From: Lachnospiraceae bacterium
Lineage (GTDB): Bacteria > Bacillota > Clostridia > Lachnospirales > Lachnospiraceae
Reading direction: 5' to 3'
DNA length: 37,358 nucleotides
NCBI GenBank assembly: GCA_015056945.1
Contig: SVFH01000024.1
Location: 1-37,358 of the forward strand
The translations under genes and the position numbers were made by a program. Positions 23,834 to 32,687 of the stretch are shown in pieces (within the stretch, counting starts at the first letter, position 1; every line of letters begins with the position of its first letter). Under the pieces are notes generated by a model that did not search any database, was not told the origin of the DNA, and was given only the letters and a program-made list of their open reading frames with translations.

Positions 23834-24814
23834 TCATGAATTCCCATCTTCTCCGGAAATCAAAATCTTTCCGTCTACAACACTAATTTTAACCTTATTG
23901 CTGTTAATACCTGCAGCGCGCAACATATCCTCACTCAGCTGAACGCGATGGGCTTTATCCATAATGGAATATTCTTCATGAGAATCATCATCAATCTCTA
24001 TTTCTGCCACACTTTCAATCTGTGCCCTAATCTGTGCCTTCATAACCTTTTCCGTACTGATTTTACCATCGGAAATCATCACTACGCGGTCAACTTTATT
24101 TGCCAGACTCACATCATGCGTTACAATAATAATTGTAATTCCTGTTTCACGGTTCAAGGTCCTAAACAAATCCTGAATCACACCGGAAGTCTTGGAATCT
24201 ACCGCACCGGTCGGTTCATCGGCCAATAAAATATCCGGATCGTTGGCAAGTGCTACAGCAATTGCGATACGTTGCTGCTCGCCACCGGACATCTGCGCAG
24301 GATAGGAATCTCTTTTATGCGCCATATCCACCAGCTGCAATAATTTCATTGCCTTGTCACGTTTCGCTTTTGCACTCATCTTTGTAAAATTCATGGCAAC
24401 TTCAATATTCTCAATTGCAGTAAGATAAAAGTAAAGATTTCTGGACGCTTTCTGCCATACAAATCCTATCTTTTTCTTTCTGTAGTGAACCATCTGTCTT
24501 TCTGAAAGTTCAGCCAGATTCTTGCCGTCTACGACTATTTTTCCTGCTGTCTGACGCTCAAGTCCGCCAATTATATTCATTAACGTACTTTTACCGCTAC
24601 CACTTTTACCGATAATGGAAATAATTTCTCCTCGCTTAATCTCCAGTTCCAAACCCTGTAACGCCATTACTTCCACTTCATCTGTTTTATAAATTTTAAC
24701 CAGATTATCACAAATGACCAACGGTGATTCCATGGGAATATTCTGTACCTGCGGCGCTTCTGTTTCATGCAATTGAATATCAGTTAATTCGTTTGATTTC
24801 TGCAAGTTCTCCAT
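23834..24814 (-). CDS. ABC ATPase with C-terminal AbrB-like extension
   Basis: A 326-residue protein. The ATPase core (about residues 30-255) has Walker A GKSGSGKST, a Q-loop FVWQ, the signature MSGGEQQRI, Walker B ILLADEPTG and the switch histidine VTHDVS. After the core comes an acidic linker, then EEYSIMDKAHRVQLSEDMLR and AAGINSNKVKISVVDGKILISG. This matches the pattern of SpoVT/AbrB swapped-hairpin domains (D..GRvqlPkelR..lgi..gd.v.v...g.iii). The resemblance is by eye. The N-terminus has a roughly 25-residue extension before the core. Its ATG overlaps the preceding ATPase gene by 35 nt, with a poorly spaced ribosome binding site, so coupling is likely. It is the last gene of the operon. 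Confidence 0.88.
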   Translation of the reverse strand: MENLQKSNELTDIQLHETEAPQVQNIPMESPLVICDNLVKIYKTDEVEVMALQGLELEIKRGEIISIIGKSGSGKSTLMNIIGGLERQTAGKIVVDGKNLAELSERQMVHYRKKKIGFVWQKASRNLYFYLTAIENIEVAMNFTKMSAKAKRDKAMKLLQLVDMAHKRDSYPAQMSGGEQQRIAIAVALANDPDILLADEPTGAVDSKTSGVIQDLFRTLNRETGITIIIVTHDVSLANKVDRVVMISDGKISTEKVMKAQIRAQIESVAEIEIDDDSHEEYSIMDKAHRVQLSEDMLRAAGINSNKVKISVVDGKILISGEDGNS

Positions 24815-25469
24815 CCTCCATCTCGTAAATCACGTCTCCCAATTCCATCAAATTCGGGTCATGTGTTGTCATTACTATTGTGATACCTTCTTTTTCAATC
24901 AGGCGTCGGAACAGCTTCATTACACGGATACCGGATTCCGTATCCAGAGCTCCCGTAGGCTCATCTGCGAACAAAACCTTAGGCTTATGTGCAATTGCTC
25001 TCGCAATCGCAATACGCTGTTGTTCACCACCGGACATCTGACCGGGCATATGAAGCATACGTTCGTTCATACCTACTATTTTTAACGCCGATTCTATCTG
25101 CGATCTGTAATCACCTTTGATCTCAGCCAGACGCATTGCAAAATCTACATTTTCATATGCGTTCATAATTGGTATTAATGCTACAGACTGAAATACAAAA
25201 CCAATCTGTTTTCTGCGCAGTTCTTCTTTTCCTGCCATGCTCATCTGACGAAACGGAGCGCCGTCAAAAATGACTTCGCCGGAGGTAGGATCATCCAATG
25301 CGCTTAATATGTTTAACAATGTTGTTTTACCGCTTCCCGAACGCCCTTTCAATATTGTAAGCGTACCGCGCGGAACCTGCATATCTACCCCTTTTAAGGC
25401 ATAAAAATCTTCACCGGCTCCGGTTTTGAAAGCTCTTACAATCTGTTTTGCTTCTAAAACAATATCCAT
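24780..25469 (-). CDS. LolD/MacB-type ABC ATPase
   Basis: A 229-residue ATPase with Walker A GRSGSGKTT, Q-loop GFVFQSVAL, signature MSGGEQQRIAIARA, Walker B VLFADEPTGALD and switch MTTHDPN. It is a conventional stand-alone subunit for FtsX-type permeases. Its ATG follows the permease stop by 1 nt, and GGGGAGG lies in the permease's last codons. Together with the next ATPase it probably forms a heterodimer, one ATPase on each half of the two-module permease (inference). Confidence 0.93.
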   Translation of the reverse strand: MDIVLEAKQIVRAFKTGAGEDFYALKGVDMQVPRGTLTILKGRSGSGKTTLLNILSALDDPTSGEVIFDGAPFRQMSMAGKEELRRKQIGFVFQSVALIPIMNAYENVDFAMRLAEIKGDYRSQIESALKIVGMNERMLHMPGQMSGGEQQRIAIARAIAHKPKVLFADEPTGALDTESGIRVMKLFRRLIEKEGITIVMTTHDPNLMELGDVIYEMEDGELAEIKRIN

Positions 25470-25470
25470 C

Positions 25471-28275
25471 TTAATCCTCCCCTAGTTTCAGAGCCTGTGT
25501 GATGTTCATAGATTTAATCAAGTTTCTGAGAACCATCAGGCAAACAACCATCATCAGGATCACAACAATCGCAATCTTCGTAATATCTCCCATGTCAAAA
25601 TGAAGGAAAATATCAATATTATGTAATTGCGGAAGATATACAACCCCAAAAAGTTCTGCGAACAGAACAGTTGCAATCATACCGACCCCCGCTCCTGTTA
25701 AAACAGAAAGCAGGGTACTGAAAATATGTTCATTAATCAACATTTTATTGATATCACGCACCGGCATACCCATCGCACGATAAACACCAAATAACAGTTC
25801 TCGCTGACGAATGGAAGCAATCCAATAAATCATAAAACCAACCGCACAAAGTACCAGCGCAATAATGAAACTCAACGTAAACATTCCATTGGTAATCTGA
25901 ATCAGTGTTGATTCTTTCATTTCCTGTACCTGTTTTTCAACACCCGTAATTACCGGATAGGAAAGCTCCATTGCATCAAGTGCTTCTTCCACTTCTTTGG
26001 CGCTGACTCCATCTGCAAGTTTCATCCAGACCTCATACGGAGATACTTCGAAACACGCGTATGCCATCGCATAATTCATAACAACCAGGTAATTCTCTTT
26101 CATTCCATCCTTGTTGTAATAATATTTCTCATATCCCGGCCAATTATCTACAATTGCACAAACAACGGATTTCATCGTTCCGCGCTCTTCATTTTTCATA
26201 AGTTCAGTCGTACCGAAACGTGTTACATCAACACTGTCTCCTACCTTAATATCTAATTCCTCAGCAAGATTTGTTGAAATAATAATCCCCTGCGGTTCCT
26301 GCGAAATGGCATTCAGATAATGATACCAATGTTTCTCACCATTCAAATCATCCTTCAAAAATGCTGTTTTACCATACTCGTCAGTGATAATGCCCTGCAT
26401 ATTAACATTCTTTACCTTTTTGGTATTCCGCTTAATTTCGACATTATTATCATAAACAACGCGTGTAATTCTTTCGCACAATCCTTCTTCAAGCAGGCAA
26501 TTATATTTCACAAAATCGGGTTCGATATATTCATAATCTATCATTCTTCCCATTGACTGCTGATACTTCTTTTCCCATTGCTCCGAAACTACCACATCTG
26601 CACCCGTATTATACCGAATACGCTCCACACTGTTCGAATTAATGGTACGGGCAATATTTGCATAAAACAGACCAAGCGCTAGTGTAACAATCAGAAAAAC
26701 GGAAATAATACTCTGTTTGCTGAATGTTCTGGTAATCTGAAGAAATGACGCGTACATTGCCGGTTTCCATTTTTTACGTCCGATATGATAAATCAGTTTC
26801 ACAAGGTACTGTACCAGACGCAACGAGAACAGACCGAGCGAAAGAATAAACAATACAGCATCCAGAAAGATAACCGGGTCCATTTTTTGTCCAAGCAAAG
26901 CCGTTTCCCGAATATTAGGCATGTTCTGGTTGAAATTATAAATCAGATATACTGCGACCCCTAACAAAATAACGTCAAAGAAAAATTTCTCCCAAATGGC
27001 TTTTTTATTCACCTTAACATTACTTTTCCGCTGAACAATGGAAATACCGGAAGAAACAATAACAGGTATCAGTAAGAAAATAATACCGCCTACAACTGCT
27101 GCCAACCCGTACAAAACCATTTCCCAAACCGGTTGATAAACCTGTACTCCGGCAAAAGAGAAACTTAAAAAGTCAGTCGTTCCACCGCCGATTTTACAAA
27201 GAAGATATCCCAACGGAAGTCCAAGAACCAGTCCGACAACTGAAAGTAATACCGATTGAAACAAATACATCGCAATAACCTGAAGCCTGCTGCCGCCACG
27301 ACTCTTAATCATTGCTATTTCATTTTTTTCCGTATCAATAATCTGACATGTTACCATATAGATATAAGTTAATACCATACCGAGGATCGGAAGTTCCAAT
27401 ACCCAAAGTGTAATATCTATCGTCTTCTTATCCTCAATATACTGATTAATCGTCGGGCTGATATTTTCACGGAAATTCTCTTCTTTCCCCGAAATAAAAG
27501 TCATTGCCTTTCCTACAGTCTCTGCATTTCTGTGTGTGATTGCCCTGTAATCAAGCATCTGATAATAGGAGTAAAAGATGAAATCATCGACATATTCGGA
27601 TGCAATCTCATCAAATGCTTCTTTCGAAACAAATATGTTCGCAGGCATTTCATTGGGCTCCATCTCCCAAAAAATATCATCACTTTCTTTCTCTTTGAAC
27701 ACCCCTGCCACGCGAAGCTTTAAGGTCTCTTTTTCAGCATTTTTCCAGTCCTTAAATTCAATCTCCTCGCCGACTACAAGCTTATAGCGGTCCATAATAT
27801 ATTCGGAAATGACACATGGAATTCCATCTCCTTCATAAGTGGAATAGCTGTCTCCGAAAAGAATTTCCGCATGTTCTTCAAGGGCAGGCATATACGAAAC
27901 ATTATAGCCGTATCCTTTATCAGCATATGTGCTTTTTGTTGCCTCTCTTGTAAAGTAATAGTAAACTTCTTCCGAAAGAACCGGCAACTGAACATAGTGC
28001 TGCCACCTTTCTTTCTTCTGTGCAATATATTCATTCATGGCATCCGCGTTCGGATACTCCGCTACCATAACATAGTCCTCTTCCGAAAGAACCGTCGGAT
28101 ACTTATTTTCCGTTTCAATATACTGCTCAAAATAACGATTTAACAGCTTATCCAAAGACCCTGCCTTAAACATCGGATGGCAACTTAACGTTGCAATCAA
28201 AAATGTTAATCCTAACACCAGACAAAGAGAAAGCCATTTTTTATTTTTTATCTTTTTTAAGACTTGTTTTAACAT
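25471..28275 (-). CDS. Large two-module FtsX-domain ABC permease
   Basis: A 934-residue permease. The N-terminal segment KKWLSLCLVLGLTFLIATLSC is a membrane helix, followed by a large extracellular region (about residues 30-280). A first FtsX module follows with ILGMVLTYIYMVTCQIIDTE and KNEIAMIKSRGGSRLQVI. A middle membrane stretch (about 430-560) leads to a second extracellular region. The C-terminal FtsX module has MFTLSFIIALVLCAVGFMIY and RELLFGVYRAMGMPVRDINK. This duplicated arrangement is that of BceB-like/MacB-type large permeases, although length and order do not match BceB exactly. It works with the two downstream ATPases and the two upstream adaptors. Substrate unknown. Confidence 0.9.
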   Translation of the reverse strand: MLKQVLKKIKNKKWLSLCLVLGLTFLIATLSCHPMFKAGSLDKLLNRYFEQYIETENKYPTVLSEEDYVMVAEYPNADAMNEYIAQKKERWQHYVQLPVLSEEVYYYFTREATKSTYADKGYGYNVSYMPALEEHAEILFGDSYSTYEGDGIPCVISEYIMDRYKLVVGEEIEFKDWKNAEKETLKLRVAGVFKEKESDDIFWEMEPNEMPANIFVSKEAFDEIASEYVDDFIFYSYYQMLDYRAITHRNAETVGKAMTFISGKEENFRENISPTINQYIEDKKTIDITLWVLELPILGMVLTYIYMVTCQIIDTEKNEIAMIKSRGGSRLQVIAMYLFQSVLLSVVGLVLGLPLGYLLCKIGGGTTDFLSFSFAGVQVYQPVWEMVLYGLAAVVGGIIFLLIPVIVSSGISIVQRKSNVKVNKKAIWEKFFFDVILLGVAVYLIYNFNQNMPNIRETALLGQKMDPVIFLDAVLFILSLGLFSLRLVQYLVKLIYHIGRKKWKPAMYASFLQITRTFSKQSIISVFLIVTLALGLFYANIARTINSNSVERIRYNTGADVVVSEQWEKKYQQSMGRMIDYEYIEPDFVKYNCLLEEGLCERITRVVYDNNVEIKRNTKKVKNVNMQGIITDEYGKTAFLKDDLNGEKHWYHYLNAISQEPQGIIISTNLAEELDIKVGDSVDVTRFGTTELMKNEERGTMKSVVCAIVDNWPGYEKYYYNKDGMKENYLVVMNYAMAYACFEVSPYEVWMKLADGVSAKEVEEALDAMELSYPVITGVEKQVQEMKESTLIQITNGMFTLSFIIALVLCAVGFMIYWIASIRQRELLFGVYRAMGMPVRDINKMLINEHIFSTLLSVLTGAGVGMIATVLFAELFGVVYLPQLHNIDIFLHFDMGDITKIAIVVILMMVVCLMVLRNLIKSMNITQALKLGED

Positions 28276-28303
28276 CTGCTCTTACACTTTCTTTCTATTA
28301 TTC

Positions 28304-30604
28304 TCATCCATTAAAAATGATAGTCGGTGTTTCGCCGCCTTCATAATAAGCGAGAACGTCACCTTCTTCAATACCGTTCATAATACAATCTATTCTGTAG
28401 CCTTCTTCATCAACTGCAGAATAAATATAGTTCACATAGTGCTTCACCAACGTGCCATCTTCAATCTTCCAAACAAAGTACAACTCATCACCGCTCATAA
28501 AATCTCTCTCAGAGCGTAAAATTCCTGTCGGGAGGGCAAATGCACCTTCTACCGTCTGGGCAGCATATGAAACAGTCTTATCACCATCAAGAGACTGATG
28601 CGTATAGTATGCGTCATCATCCGGCAAAATGTACGCCCAGTTTCCGTTGGTGGTACCATCATCACCACCCTGACTCACATAAACACCGTCATCCAGCGTT
28701 GTAAGAAATACGCGGCTGTTGAAAGCTTCGCCGCCTAATCCGATTACCTTACCGGAATAACGTTCTTCAATTCCGTCATCAATAAATGTCACCTTCTGAT
28801 TGACGCGAAGACAATCCGAGGTAATGATTCCGACATACGGAGAGGTGGGAGTTTCTACTTTACACAACTGCTCTCCGATATCTATTCTTTCACCTTCCAT
28901 CCAATTCATGTCTTTAACAATGCCTGCCTCCTTTGCGCAGACACTGATGATACCGGTCCCGTCGTTGTTTTTGCTGGCTTTATTATACCTTTGTTGCAAA
29001 TCAGCCAGCTGATAATTGTACTCTCTCTCTTCCTGTTCTTTGTTTAATTTGGCAATTGCAATCTGGCATCCGATTTCTCCCCTGAAATATGGACGTGCAA
29101 TATATTGTTTTTTCTTCTTCATATTACCGTTTTCATCGGGAACTTCTATCGTCTGCTCAATCGGTTGTTTTTGCAATTCTTCAAGATCTTTAATCTGCTC
29201 ATCAAAGCTTTCCATTCTCGTTTCATGCGTTGTCTTTAATCCCGCTATGGAATTACGCAAATCTGCAAGCGCCGCACTACCTTCATTTATTTTGATTTTG
29301 CAGATTACGCCATCCTTCTCAACCTCATCATCATCATCTGCAACAATCTCAACAATCTCCCCTTCATATTCCGAGAACATAATTGTTGACTTATTCATTA
29401 TCTTCATGATTTTATCTGTATCACTAATTGCCTCATAGACAGAACTTGTCACAGTATATTCTTCATATTCAACAGGCATCAGGCTGTCAGAAGCATAAAA
29501 TACATATTCGCCTGCTTCCAGTCCGGAAAGAACCTCCGCATGCATCTTGTCCTTTTCGCCGATTTCGACATATCTGACTTCTTTGCCATCCCCTTTTTTC
29601 ACATAGACATAATGCCCTTGCGAATCCTCATACAAAGAATCCAATCCCACGCAAAGAACATTTTCTTTCATCTTTTTGCCAAAAAAGACCGGAATACTGT
29701 TCCCAACCTGAAGCTTCTGTGTTTCATCTGCGAACTTCATACGGAAATTTGGATACAGTTCTCTTCCCTCTGCTGCAAGAAGTTCATAATTCGGAAACGG
29801 ATATTCTTCCAGCATCATCTTCTTTCCGTCCCTGTATGTATAAATCAAGTCATATTTTTTAGCGATATCACTTTTTGCGGTCAGACCGGGCAACTCTATG
29901 TAATTGTCTTCATAATCCGAAACAACAACAACGTTTTCAACGCCGGATACCTTGTTAGACATTTTCAGACTTTTACAGAATGTAACATATCCGCTGTGTC
30001 TGGCATACAGCTTACCATCCGCAATTATTTCATAATAATCGCTTAATTCCCTGTCGAATCTTTTTATCTTATATTCATACAAAAGCTGATCATATCTGTG
30101 ATTCTCTTTTAAAAGATTCAACTCTGTGTTTGCCTGATTGGCTCCCGCTAGATCTTTCAGCAAATCACATCCCTGCTTACGATACTCCAATTCCTGTACT
30201 CTCTGCTCATATATGGCGCAAACCGTTGCGTTATTTTGTATCGCGCGGTCTTTTTCTTTCTTAATTCCCGCAATAATTTCCTGCGTCATTTTAATATCTG
30301 CAGTCGCTAACAGGTCTCCTTTTTCTACATACTGTCCCAAATTTACATGTATTTCCGCAATGGAAGTATCCTTTTTCCAAAAATGGCAGTAATCTGTCGG
30401 AACAACGTAACCATTACCGCAACTAATATCACCGATATCCGTATATCCAACCGGTCTGAATGCTTCGTTCATAGCCTTTGGTGTTAATAATTCAGGTACA
30501 TCGTAACCGGACTTACCGCACCCTGACAACAGCAACATCATGGTGGCTACACCAAACGCCATAGCTCTGTTCATTATTCTTTTCGTTTTTGTTCTCTCAA
30601 TCAT
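28304..30604 (-). CDS. Lipoprotein adaptor with two tandem HlyD-like modules
   Basis: A 766-residue lipoprotein with the lipobox MMLLLSGCGK in the signal sequence, so it is anchored outside the membrane. Two adaptor modules occur in tandem. The first (about 40-390) shows AEIHVNLGQYVEKGDLLATA, a coiled coil, and KLYARHSGYVTFCK as the lipoyl halves. A closing segment reads VEIGEKDKMHAEVLSGLEAG followed by EYVFYASD. The second (about 390-766) shows EYEGEIVEIVADDDDEVEKD, another coiled coil, ISVCAKEAGIVKDMNWMEGE, and the closing segment NGIEEGDVLAYYEGGETP. Its ATG overlaps the previous stop by 4 nt (ATGA), showing translational coupling. Twice the usual adaptor length suggests gene duplication and fusion. 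Confidence 0.85.
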   Translation of the reverse strand: MIERTKTKRIMNRAMAFGVATMMLLLSGCGKSGYDVPELLTPKAMNEAFRPVGYTDIGDISCGNGYVVPTDYCHFWKKDTSIAEIHVNLGQYVEKGDLLATADIKMTQEIIAGIKKEKDRAIQNNATVCAIYEQRVQELEYRKQGCDLLKDLAGANQANTELNLLKENHRYDQLLYEYKIKRFDRELSDYYEIIADGKLYARHSGYVTFCKSLKMSNKVSGVENVVVVSDYEDNYIELPGLTAKSDIAKKYDLIYTYRDGKKMMLEEYPFPNYELLAAEGRELYPNFRMKFADETQKLQVGNSIPVFFGKKMKENVLCVGLDSLYEDSQGHYVYVKKGDGKEVRYVEIGEKDKMHAEVLSGLEAGEYVFYASDSLMPVEYEEYTVTSSVYEAISDTDKIMKIMNKSTIMFSEYEGEIVEIVADDDDEVEKDGVICKIKINEGSAALADLRNSIAGLKTTHETRMESFDEQIKDLEELQKQPIEQTIEVPDENGNMKKKKQYIARPYFRGEIGCQIAIAKLNKEQEEREYNYQLADLQQRYNKASKNNDGTGIISVCAKEAGIVKDMNWMEGERIDIGEQLCKVETPTSPYVGIITSDCLRVNQKVTFIDDGIEERYSGKVIGLGGEAFNSRVFLTTLDDGVYVSQGGDDGTTNGNWAYILPDDDAYYTHQSLDGDKTVSYAAQTVEGAFALPTGILRSERDFMSGDELYFVWKIEDGTLVKHYVNYIYSAVDEEGYRIDCIMNGIEEGDVLAYYEGGETPTIIFNG

Positions 30605-31587
30605 TGATTTACTACCACCCTGTCTCCGGCTTTTAAGCCTGATTTAATCAGAATTTTGTCTCCTATTTCCTCGCCGACTTCTACTTCAACACCCTGTTTA
30701 AAACCACTTTCATTCAGAGTAAACGCATAATATTTTCCTTTTAATTCTGTAACAGCCTTTTTATTTACCAGAAGCGCATCTGAAATTTCTCCCTTTTCTA
30801 TAGTCAAATGAAGAAAATTAACGCGCATGATACTATTATGATTCACTGCCTTAAAAGTAAGATTTCTGTTTCCGTTTTCCGTTACTTCCTCCGAAATCAG
30901 CGTTACTTCATAATTGTCATCATTGTATACTCCTTCATATACCTTACCGACTTCAAAAGGATAATCATCTGAAATTGTCGCACGGTACTCTCCGTTGTTA
31001 TAAATAAGAGAAATCAATCTGTCACTCGGATTTACCTTCTGCATCTTCATCAATTCGGAAACTTCTTCCACAACGCCTGCCTGTTCTGCTCTGATGGTAT
31101 ATTCATCCATCTTTGCACTTTCTTCTGCGATATACAATTTGGTGATTTCCATGTCCTTTTTGAGCAATTCAATATCTTCCCTGAAATCAAGTTCTGTATT
31201 CAAAAGCATCATATTTTCATAATGTTCAATCAGGAGCTGTTGCAATTCCAGTTCTTCCCGATACTCTACCACCTTATCTTCTATATCTCCGGATTTGAAG
31301 GTAATCAGCACATCACCCGGTTTAACAAAGTCCCCTTCTCTGACAAACACTTTGTCTACTTCCATTTCCGCTTTCGGCGGATTGTAGGTAACAAGATGTT
31401 TTTCTGCGGGAGATAACTGAATCGACAGATTCGGATTCACATCAACACATTCCACCACAGCTGTTTCATATTGCTCTCTCTCATACGGTGTAATATATAC
31501 GGCTTCCAGTTCAACTTTGTCCGCATTACATCCCGTCAAAGCAAGAATACATACACCCGTAAAAATACCAATCACTCTTTTATGCAT
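30601..31587 (-). CDS. Lipoprotein HlyD-type efflux adaptor
   Basis: A 328-residue lipoprotein adaptor. The signal sequence RVIGIFTGVCILALTGCNAD ends in a lipobox (LTGC). VDKVFVREGDFVKPGDVLITF is the first lipoyl half, a coiled coil runs from about residue 105 to 165, and YTIRAEQAGVVEEVSELMKM is the second half. A beta-barrel and membrane-proximal domain end with the family's DKILIKSGLKAGDRVVVNQ. I chose the ATG at 31587 because GAAGGAG lies about 10 nt upstream; the frame extends to 31665 but that part spans the promoter dyad. It is the first gene of the five-gene ABC operon. Confidence 0.9.
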   Translation of the reverse strand: MHKRVIGIFTGVCILALTGCNADKVELEAVYITPYEREQYETAVVECVDVNPNLSIQLSPAEKHLVTYNPPKAEMEVDKVFVREGDFVKPGDVLITFKSGDIEDKVVEYREELELQQLLIEHYENMMLLNTELDFREDIELLKKDMEITKLYIAEESAKMDEYTIRAEQAGVVEEVSELMKMQKVNPSDRLISLIYNNGEYRATISDDYPFEVGKVYEGVYNDDNYEVTLISEEVTENGNRNLTFKAVNHNSIMRVNFLHLTIEKGEISDALLVNKKAVTELKGKYYAFTLNESGFKQGVEVEVGEEIGDKILIKSGLKAGDRVVVNQ

Positions 31588-31626
31588 CGCTATTTTTTCT
31601 CCTTCAAATCCACTAATAAAACCGAA

Positions 31627-31662
31627 AAAATGTTTGTAAACAAAATATGTTACAAACATTTT
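31627..31662 (-). promoter_or_regulatory. 13-bp inverted repeat at the start of the ABC operon
   Basis: AAAATGTTTGTAA (31627-31639) and TTACAAACATTTT (31650-31662) are perfect complements with a 10-nt spacer. It lies just downstream of the -10 element, covering the expected transcription start. This is where a dimeric repressor such as a TetR-type protein would act; no such gene is adjacent. Confidence 0.6.
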
Positions 31663-31664
31663 CA

Positions 31665-31692
31665 ATTATATCAAAATTATTTACTTTTACAA
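31665..31692 (-). promoter_or_regulatory. Promoter of the five-gene ABC operon
   Basis: On the minus strand TTGTAA (31687-31692) and the consensus TATAAT (31665-31670) are 16 nt apart. TG one base upstream of the -10 makes it an extended -10 promoter. Confidence 0.7.
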
Positions 31693-31707
31693 TCGTCTAT
31701 AGTATTT

Positions 31708-31735
31708 TTAACACTTTCTTAACACAATTTTAACA
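31708..31735. promoter_or_regulatory. Three 11-bp-phased TTAACA boxes (OmpR/PhoB-type)
   Basis: TTAACA occurs at 31708, 31719 and 31730, spaced exactly 11 bp (6-bp box plus 5 bp), followed by a variant TTCACA at 31739. This is the layout bound by OmpR/PhoB-family response regulators; B. subtilis PhoP boxes are TT(A/T/C)ACA with about 5-bp spacers. The array lies about 16 bp upstream of the -35, a normal activator position. Confidence 0.6.
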
Positions 31736-31766
31736 CAATTCACAATACAGTCAAAAGGATGAAATA

Positions 31767-32627
31767 TTATCCAATTGACGACACGGCATGGTAGGATGTC
31801 ACATTCAAAATGGTCTCGCCGTCAACCTGTAAGGAACAGGGTCTATCAAATTCTACCGTAATATCTTTTCCCTGTAATACTTCAACATATTTGGTATGTT
31901 TTAAATGCTCTCCTTTAAAAAGAGACGGAAAAATCATCAGTGTTTTCAATTTACCGGAACGATGAAATACCATGGCAGAAAGCATTCCTTCCTCATTATT
32001 CCTCTGCTGATTCGGTGTCGGCATCATACCTCCTCCGTAAAACCTTCCGTGCATCGTCGGTGCAATCCAGACTTTTTGGTATGTATGCTTCTTTCCGTCA
32101 ACGGTAATCACTGCATTCGCCGGTTTGAAATAAAATAAAAGTCCCTTAATCGCAATTGCGGTATAGTCTACTTTTTTTCCCGGTGTTTTCTTTATTTCGT
32201 CTCCGACCTCACAACAGTATCCGTCAATACCGAAACCGACACCGTTGATAAAACGATACGTCTTGTTCTTCACGGTTACCGTCGGAAGTTTTTTCAAATA
32301 ATCGTTGATTCGAAAAGGTTCACATCCTTTTTCCTTTTTTAAGTCATTTGCAAAATCATTTCCCGTGCCATTCGGATAATATAAAATCTCATTCGGAATG
32401 TCTAATCCTTCCGTCTGATTTACGAAACAGTTCAAAGTACCATCACCGCCGCAAAGCAAAAGATAATCCTCCTTTTCAAGCCGATTAACAATCTCTCTAT
32501 AACTTCCGATGGTTGCAACATCAATCATTTCTACTTCCGTCTGCATTCCCTCTTTCAAATGCATGATTTCCTGCAGATTCTGTTCCTTCCCCGCCTTGTT
32601 ATTATATACAATATACCCTTTTGCCAT
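31767..32627 (-). CDS. Diacylglycerol kinase family lipid kinase
   Basis: A 286-residue DagK/YegS/LCB5-type protein. The nucleotide-binding motif YLLLCGGDGTLNCF is intact, and IPNEILYYPNGTGNDFANDL is the family's second signature. INGVGFGIDGYCCEVGDEIK follows, and FDRPCSLQVDGETI is the usual C-terminal element. It probably phosphorylates diacylglycerol or a related lipid with ATP. I chose the ATG at 32627 with GAAAGGG 8 nt upstream. It lies 60 nt after the radical SAM gene on the same strand and may be co-transcribed with it, but no functional link is evident. Confidence 0.9.
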   Translation of the reverse strand: MAKGYIVYNNKAGKEQNLQEIMHLKEGMQTEVEMIDVATIGSYREIVNRLEKEDYLLLCGGDGTLNCFVNQTEGLDIPNEILYYPNGTGNDFANDLKKEKGCEPFRINDYLKKLPTVTVKNKTYRFINGVGFGIDGYCCEVGDEIKKTPGKKVDYTAIAIKGLLFYFKPANAVITVDGKKHTYQKVWIAPTMHGRFYGGGMMPTPNQQRNNEEGMLSAMVFHRSGKLKTLMIFPSLFKGEHLKHTKYVEVLQGKDITVEFDRPCSLQVDGETILNVTSYHAVSSIG

Positions 32628-32687
32628 AACTGTACCCTTTCTGCTTTCCTGCAAAAGCATCGTATCCTTTGCCTCTATTACAACTCA

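Noticed and set aside
31588..31665. N-terminal extension of the first lipoprotein adaptor
   Set aside because: The extra codons overlap the dyad at the predicted transcription start. The ATG at 31587 gives a correct lipoprotein signal sequence and has a ribosome binding site.
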